This document shows positions 59,269 through 64,000 of a stretch of DNA of 64,000 bases, piece after piece. Position 1 is the first letter of the stretch; each line of letters opens with the position of its first letter. A model generated the notes under the pieces. The model had not been told where the DNA came from. It ran no database searches and saw nothing but the letters and a program-made list of their open reading frames with translations. Origin of the DNA: Hydrangea macrophylla (taxonomy: Eukaryota; Streptophyta; Magnoliopsida; Cornales; Hydrangeaceae); NCBI GenBank assembly GCA_033977485.1, contig CM066994.1:45099155-45163154 (forward strand). Reading direction: 5' to 3'. Both the position numbers and the translations under genes were made by a program.

Positions 59269-60406
59269 AAGATTGGCCAGATGCTATATCGGGGCAAGTT
59301 TGGAAATCAGTTTGATGTTACTTGCCACTGTCTGAGTGCCTGTGGAAGCTGCCTCGGGGCTTTTGAGCCTGGTGAGTCCTCGGGAACTGGCTGAGAGCTG
59401 AGACCCTGCCTAGCTCGGGACTTTTAGGTGCTCGGGAACCGACCGGGAGTTGAGACCCGGCCTAATTCGGAGTCTTTGAATGCTCGGGAAGTGACCGAGA
59501 GTTGAGACTCGGCCTACTTCGGAGTCTTTTTTGCTTGAGTTAGCTCCCAGGATGGTTATCTTCTGCCCGTAAACCTTCGTCAAGGCTGTGGGTAGAAGGA
59601 TTTTACCATGTTGGAAAAGCCGACCTAAAGCGTACTGCTCTAGGGTCCTTTTTTATGTTAGCTCCCCAGGATGGTTGTCTTCCGCCCAGTTAGCCTTCGT
59701 CAAGACTGTTGGGAGAAGAGCTTGACCATGTTGGTGGAGCCGACCTAAATCACGGTGCTTTAGGGTCCTTTTGCTCCTCTATCGTCGGCCAACCTAAGAG
59801 ATTTTAGTCACCTCTATCGTCGGTCTGGACCTAAGTGGAGTTAATGCCTCTGAGTACTGTAGGTGCTCGGGTTGTCCAAGATTTTGACTTGGTTATCCGC
59901 GAGGCCTGTAAATACCCGGTGTGATTACCTGTTTAGCTCACTACGCCATCTTGCCCCCCAAGCTTTCGCTAAGACGAGGGTCTTAAAGAGGCTATGATCT
60001 GTAGGTAACCGACCTGGAACATGGTGGTTGCAGGGTCTTTTGAAGCTTGCCATCGTCGGCCACCTAGGGGGTTTGCCCCCATCGTCGGTTGGACCTAAGC
60101 GAAGCCGGTGCCTCGGTCGTGACCCCGAGGTCTTTGGTGCCTGGGTTCGGAGCCCGAGGTCTTTTAGTGCCTGAGTTCGGAGCTCGAGGTCTTTTTAGTG
60201 CCTCGGGGTTAGGCCCGAGGTCTTTGGATGCCTCGGGGTTAGGCCCGAGGTCTTTGGATGCCTCGGGGTTAGGCCCGAGGTCTTTGGATGAGCTCTCTGA
60301 CAATCGGTGGAGCCTCACGTAGTGATCAGGCAAGTACCATTGTAGTCGGGCTCATCTAGAACGATGGAGACAAGGGGTCGGGTCAGGATCGTCGAGCTCC
60401 TAATTT
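59269..60406 (-). other. T3 tail between gag and LTR, non-coding
   Basis: It is homologous to the T1 post-pol spacer; 60088-60107 is the exact complement of T1 7804-7823. It includes pairs of locally duplicated blocks, such as 'gctccc(c)aggatggtt(a/g)tctt' at 59545 and 59661. Short frames over the repeats are not supported as genes. Confidence 0.75.
60109..60290 (-). repeat. T3 tandem repeat, about 30-bp unit
   Basis: Six copies. The last three are identical 'tgcctcggggttaggcccga' plus 'ggtctttgga'. They are related to the T1 array at 7651-7797. A second set lies at 63210-63391. Confidence 0.92.
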
Positions 60407-61795
60407 TTATGTGCTGAAGGCAAAGCCGGAACTGCTTGATCCTGACCGATGTGAACTGGAGGTCGGGTCGGAACTGTCGAACCATGCCTGTTGCGAGCTG
60501 GAGATCCGGTCGGGGCTACCTGACCCGGACTGCTGCGAACCGGTGGTCGGGTCGGGATTGCCGGACTCAAATCCCTGTGAACTGGAAGAACTATAAGAAC
60601 TCCCGGGCTGATCTCGCTTTCGCTTACTTCTGGAAGACTCGTTGCTTTCTTGCCCGGTGCATTTGGTCTTCAAAAACTCTTCAGTGTCGATGTATTTTCC
60701 AACCCTCTCAGAGAGCTCAACCAAAGTTTCCGGTCGATTTTTGTGGAACGACGCGGCGCACTTGGTGTGTTGAACTCCCGAGCAGAAGGCTAGGATGGCA
60801 ATTGTCTCGTTCAGATTGCGGATTTGAAGCTTCTGTTGGTTGAACCGGTCAGTGAACTCCTTGAGGGACTCATTATTCCGTTGTTTGACTGTAAGTAGTT
60901 GCATGTCTGGCTTTGGCCGCTCATGCATACCGGCGAACTGGTTGATGAACTGCTTGCTGAGTTGTTTGAAACTGCAGACCGATCGGGGCTCCAAGGAGTA
61001 GAACCACTGCATGGCCGGGCCTTTCAAAGTGATGGGGAAGGCTAGGCAGTGTAGCTCATCGGAGTTGGTTGCTAGGGCCATCTGGACCTTGTAGGTCTGG
61101 ACGTGGTCGACCGGGCTTCCCGAGCCGTTGTATGAATCTAGCCGAGGCTGCTTGAATTTGCGCGGGATAGAGAACCTCGTGATCTGGCTGGAGAATGGTG
61201 ACTCTGTCTCGGTATTGGCTTGATTCGGAACACAGTTTTGACCAAGCTTTTTGGCCACTCCGTCGATCTGTTTCTTCAAGTCCTTGATTCGGGCTTCCAC
61301 TCCTTCCCGACCGGTATTTGAGGAGCTGGTCGGGTTGGTGGAAGATGCTTCTTCATGGCAGGGTGTTGTCCTCTGGGATCGGGCTCGGCTATCACTCCGG
61401 GTAACCGTTCGCCTAGGGACGACTTGGCTCTTGACCGAGTGACCTTGGACTGATTCCCGGGCCATACGCTCCTGCCTTTCCTCTCGGGCAGCACGCCCAC
61501 TGTTGATGTCTCTGGCATCCTCAACATGGGACAGGCTGGCTCGGGTCCGTTGTCGGGTCAAGATCGGTTCTCGACCGTACGCAATGTTCCCGGGTCGTTT
61601 CCCGGCCACTAGAGGATTGTTTTGCTGGGCTAGCAGTGCTTCGATCTGTTGCTGGATTTGACGCTGGCCCTCCAAGAGTTGTGTGAGGGTTGCGGTGAAT
61701 TGCTCATATGTCGAGACTGCTGCAGTCGACGCCGGGGCCGAAGGAACATCCCGGTCGGATTGCTGCGCAGCCTTCTTACCCTTCTTTGGTGGCAT
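60407..61795 (-). CDS. gag: T3 Gag, intact, zinc knuckle lost
   Basis: The frame is 462 codons and begins MPPKKGKKAAQQSD. Residues about 30-65 are Gln-rich and coiled-coil-like. Residues about 200-345 are the retrotransposon gag core (SPVDHVQTYKVQMAL, LAFPITLKGPAMQWF, FINQFAGMHE, LLTVKQRNNESLKEFTDRF). VGKYIDTEEFLKTK follows near 370. Instead of the zinc knuckle seen in T1, the protein ends in a low-complexity Ser/Gly/Asp tail with a roughly 20-residue repeat (DPTTGSQQSGSGSPDR and variants) built from a 60-bp minisatellite (60420-60590). No internal stop. The start is chosen because T1 has the same MPPK start and the primer site lies just upstream. Confidence 0.93.
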   Translation of the reverse strand: MPPKKGKKAAQQSDRDVPSAPASTAAVSTYEQFTATLTQLLEGQRQIQQQIEALLAQQNNPLVAGKRPGNIAYGREPILTRQRTRASLSHVEDARDINSGRAAREERQERMARESVQGHSVKSQVVPRRTVTRSDSRARSQRTTPCHEEASSTNPTSSSNTGREGVEARIKDLKKQIDGVAKKLGQNCVPNQANTETESPFSSQITRFSIPRKFKQPRLDSYNGSGSPVDHVQTYKVQMALATNSDELHCLAFPITLKGPAMQWFYSLEPRSVCSFKQLSKQFINQFAGMHERPKPDMQLLTVKQRNNESLKEFTDRFNQQKLQIRNLNETIAILAFCSGVQHTKCAASFHKNRPETLVELSERVGKYIDTEEFLKTKCTGQESNESSRSKRKRDQPGSSYSSSSSQGFESGNPDPTTGSQQSGSGSPDRISSSQQAWFDSSDPTSSSHRSGSSSSGFAFST

Positions 61796-61836
61796 ATTGA
61801 TCAGTCAAGAATTTGTTGATGAGAAGAATTGTCGTT

Positions 61837-61856
61837 TCCCACAGACGGCGCCAAAC
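61837..61856 (-). other. T3 primer-binding site
   Basis: On the minus strand the LTR end CATCA is followed by GTTTGGCGCCGTCTGTGGGA, the intact version of the T1/T2 site. Confidence 0.85.
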
Positions 61857-62353
61857 TGATGATGCCAAAAATTGGTAAGAGTAAAGTAGAGCAATTTAAT
61901 GAGAGAGAGAGAGAGAGTGAGAGACTATTTTTTGTATGTGGTTCGGCCCTGTTAATGAAGGTACCTACGTCCACGGGTGTGTCTGAGCACGTTCACTAGC
62001 AGATCACCGGCGGGCCTGGTGAGCCAACAAAGAGGGGCGGCACTACCAGTAATACCGGCCGGGTGTATGCATATAATGGTGAATTATAGAGGCGCTGTGT
62101 AGACTACAGAATTGTCGGCCCCTTCAATGGGGGGTGAGAGGTCTCTTTTATAGATGTAAGAGACCTACTCATACATGGATAAGGAAATATAATCCTATTG
62201 ATATAGATTGACATTAATCAAGTAGGTTTCCTAATTGTATTAGGATTGATTGTCATTAATTGTGGGAGTTTCCTAATTGGATTAGGAAACAGTTGCACTT
62301 TCCATTAGTCTTCCAAACTGAGTAGGAAACTGCCCATAATTTTGGGTGTATCA
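61857..62353 (-). repeat. T3 LTR, second copy
   Basis: It is 497 bp and identical to the first copy except for one visible base. It lies between two internal regions, serving as 5' LTR of one unit and 3' LTR of the next. Confidence 0.93.
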
Positions 62354-63507
62354 GCTGCCCCCCATTTCCAAGATTGGCCAGATGCTATATCGGGGCAAGT
62401 TTGGAAATCAGTTTGATGTTACTTGCCACTGTCTGAGTGCCTGTGGAAGCTGCCTCGGGGCTTTTGAGCCTGGTGAGTCCTCGGGAACTGGCTGAGAGCT
62501 GAGACCCTGCCTAGCTCGGGACTTTTAGGTGCTCGGGAACCGACCGGGAGTTGAGACCCGGCCTAATTCGGAGTCTTTGAATGCTCGGGAAGTGACCGAG
62601 AGTTGAGACTCGGCCTACTTCGGAGTCTTTTTTGCTTGAGTTAGCTCCCAGGATGGTTATCTTCTGCCCGTAAACCTTCGTCAAGGCTGTGGGTAGAAGG
62701 ATTTTACCATGTTGGAAAAGCCGACCTAAAGCGTACTGCTCTAGGGTCCTTTTTTATGTTAGCTCCCCAGGATGGTTGTCTTCCGCCCAGTTAGCCTTCG
62801 TCAAGACTGTTGGGAGAAGAGCTTGACCATGTTGGTGGAGCCGACCTAAATCACGGTGCTTTAGGGTCCTTTTGCTCCTCTATCGTCGGCCAACCTAAGA
62901 GATTTTAGTCACCTCTATCGTCGGTCTGGACCTAAGTGGAGTTAATGCCTCTGAGTACTGTAGGTGCTCGGGTTGTCCAAGATTTTGACTTGGTTATCCG
63001 CGAGGCCTGTAAATACCCGGTGTGATTACCTGTTTAGCTCACTACGCCATCTTGCCCCCCAAGCTTTCGCTAAGACGAGGGTCTTAAAGAGGCTATGATC
63101 TGTAGGTAACCGACCTGGAACATGGTGGTTGCAGGGTCTTTTGAAGCTTGCCATCGTCGGCCACCTAGGGGGTTTGCCCCCATCGTCGGTTGGACCTAAG
63201 CGAAGCCGGTGCCTCGGTCGTGACCCCGAGGTCTTTGGTGCCTGGGTTCGGAGCCCGAGGTCTTTTAGTGCCTGAGTTCGGAGCTCGAGGTCTTTTTAGT
63301 GCCTCGGGGTTAGGCCCGAGGTCTTTGGATGCCTCGGGGTTAGGCCCGAGGTCTTTGGATGCCTCGGGGTTAGGCCCGAGGTCTTTGGATGAGCTCTCTG
63401 ACAATCGGTGGAGCCTCACGTAGTGATCAGGCAAGTACCATTGTAGTCGGGCTCATCTAGAACGATGGAGACAAGGGGTCGGGTCAGGATCGTCGAGCTC
63501 CTAATTT

Positions 63508-64000
63508 TTATGTGCTGAAGGCAAAGCCGGAACTGCTTGATCCTGACCGATGTGAACTGGAGGTCGGGTCGGAACTGTCGAACCATGCCTGTTGCGAGCT
63601 GGAGATCCGGTCGGGGCTACCTGACCCGGACTGCTGCGAACCGGTGGTCGGGTCGGGATTGCCGGACTCAAATCCCTGTGAACTGGAAGAACTATAAGAA
63701 CTCCCGGGCTGATCTCGCTTTCGCTTACTTCTGGAAGACTCGTTGCTTTCTTGCCCGGTGCATTTGGTCTTCAAAAACTCTTCAGTGTCGATGTATTTTC
63801 CAACCCTCTCAGAGAGCTCAACCAAAGTTTCCGGTCGATTTTTGTGGAACGACGCGGCGCACTTGGTGTGTTGAACTCCCGAGCAGAAGGCTAGGATGGC
63901 AATTGTCTCGTTCAGATTGCGGATTTGAAGCTTCTGTTGGTTGAACCGGTCAGTGAACTCCTTGAGGGACTCATTATTCCGTTGTTTGACTGTAAGTAGT
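63508..64000 (-). CDS. gag: T3 second Gag copy, partial at window end
   Basis: This is the C-terminal part of a second Gag frame, matching the first copy at a 3101-bp offset, with the same Ser-rich tail. The start lies beyond base 64000. Confidence 0.9.
   Translation of the reverse strand, partial: LLTVKQRNNESLKEFTDRFNQQKLQIRNLNETIAILAFCSGVQHTKCAASFHKNRPETLVELSERVGKYIDTEEFLKTKCTGQESNESSRSKRKRDQPGSSYSSSSSQGFESGNPDPTTGSQQSGSGSPDRISSSQQAWFDSSDPTSSSHRSGSSSSGFAFST

Larger units (their letters stand above)
58756..64000 (-). mobile_element. T3: gag-only Tat derivative in head-to-tail tandem, truncated by the window
   Basis: On the minus strand the order is LTR, primer site, gag, tandem repeat, tail, polypurine tract, then LTR again. 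LTR copies lie at 58756-59252 and 61857-62353, and the sequence after the second LTR repeats the first internal region to the window end. The unit is 3101 bp with almost no differences (one seen, at about 58978 versus 62079). There is no pol. The left flank of the array is GAACC. Element parts match T1, so it is a deletion derivative dependent on pol in trans, resembling elements described as TR-GAG. The tandem could reflect recombination between LTRs of adjacent copies, or an assembly duplication. Confidence 0.93.

Noticed and set aside
60089..60322. Repeat-rich frames on both strands in the T3 tail
   Set aside because: Products of the 30-bp tandem repeat with no homology and no start context.

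Overview
This is a plant nuclear window, most likely from a eudicot, and it is almost entirely transposable elements. The evidence is the AT-rich background with CT, GA, AT and GT microsatellites, Tat-lineage Ty3/gypsy retrotransposons, giant-LTR gag-only elements, several MITE families, and two fragments of plant housekeeping genes with plant-like exon structure. I found no intact cellular gene. The species cannot be named from the sequence.

Layout. 1-1357: AT-rich host DNA. 1363-11865 (T1): a structurally complete but dead Tat-lineage Ty3/gypsy element with 616-bp LTRs, degraded gag-pol including a second, archaeal-type RNase H, and an antisense accessory ORF region between pol and the 3' LTR. 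11871-16035: host DNA with two minus-strand exons of a biotin-protein ligase (holocarboxylase synthetase) pseudogene, one foldback MITE in the intron, and a TA/GA microsatellite. 16036-21240: degraded LTR-like sequence with an 18-copy minisatellite and a hairpin MITE with a 9-bp target duplication. About 21703-21968: a Stowaway-like MITE.

22504-47327 (L1): a large coding-poor LTR element (LARD-like) with a tRNA-iMet primer site and a perfect GATAA duplication. It hosts two later insertions. One is G1 (29117-42847, minus strand, GCCAC duplication), a 13.7-kb element with 3.27-kb LTRs, an intact 430-residue Gag, no pol and several minisatellites. The other is a 1.08-kb hAT-type element (45957-47034, GCCTACGA duplication) inside L1's 3' LTR.

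47333-54786: AT-rich host DNA, including a foldback element of about 2 kb that carries a C-terminal fragment of methionine gamma-lyase, and a PIF/Harbinger-type MITE with a TAA duplication. 54787-64000: a triple nest. A Tat LTR plus primer site (T2) is cut at its gag start codon by a giant-LTR element (G2), which is cut in turn by T3. T3 is a minus-strand gag-only Tat derivative arranged as a head-to-tail tandem (LTR, internal, LTR, internal) with a 3101-bp unit; it runs off the window end.

How the parts relate. T1, T2 and T3 share LTR ends (TGATG/CATCA type), an LTR motif around 'cacccgtggacgtaggt' and the same primer-site context. T3 looks like a T1-like element that lost pol and the antisense ORFs. 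G1 and G2 share LTR start and primer site. The window therefore holds two unrelated gag-only families whose pol functions must be supplied in trans, and a clear relative order of insertions.
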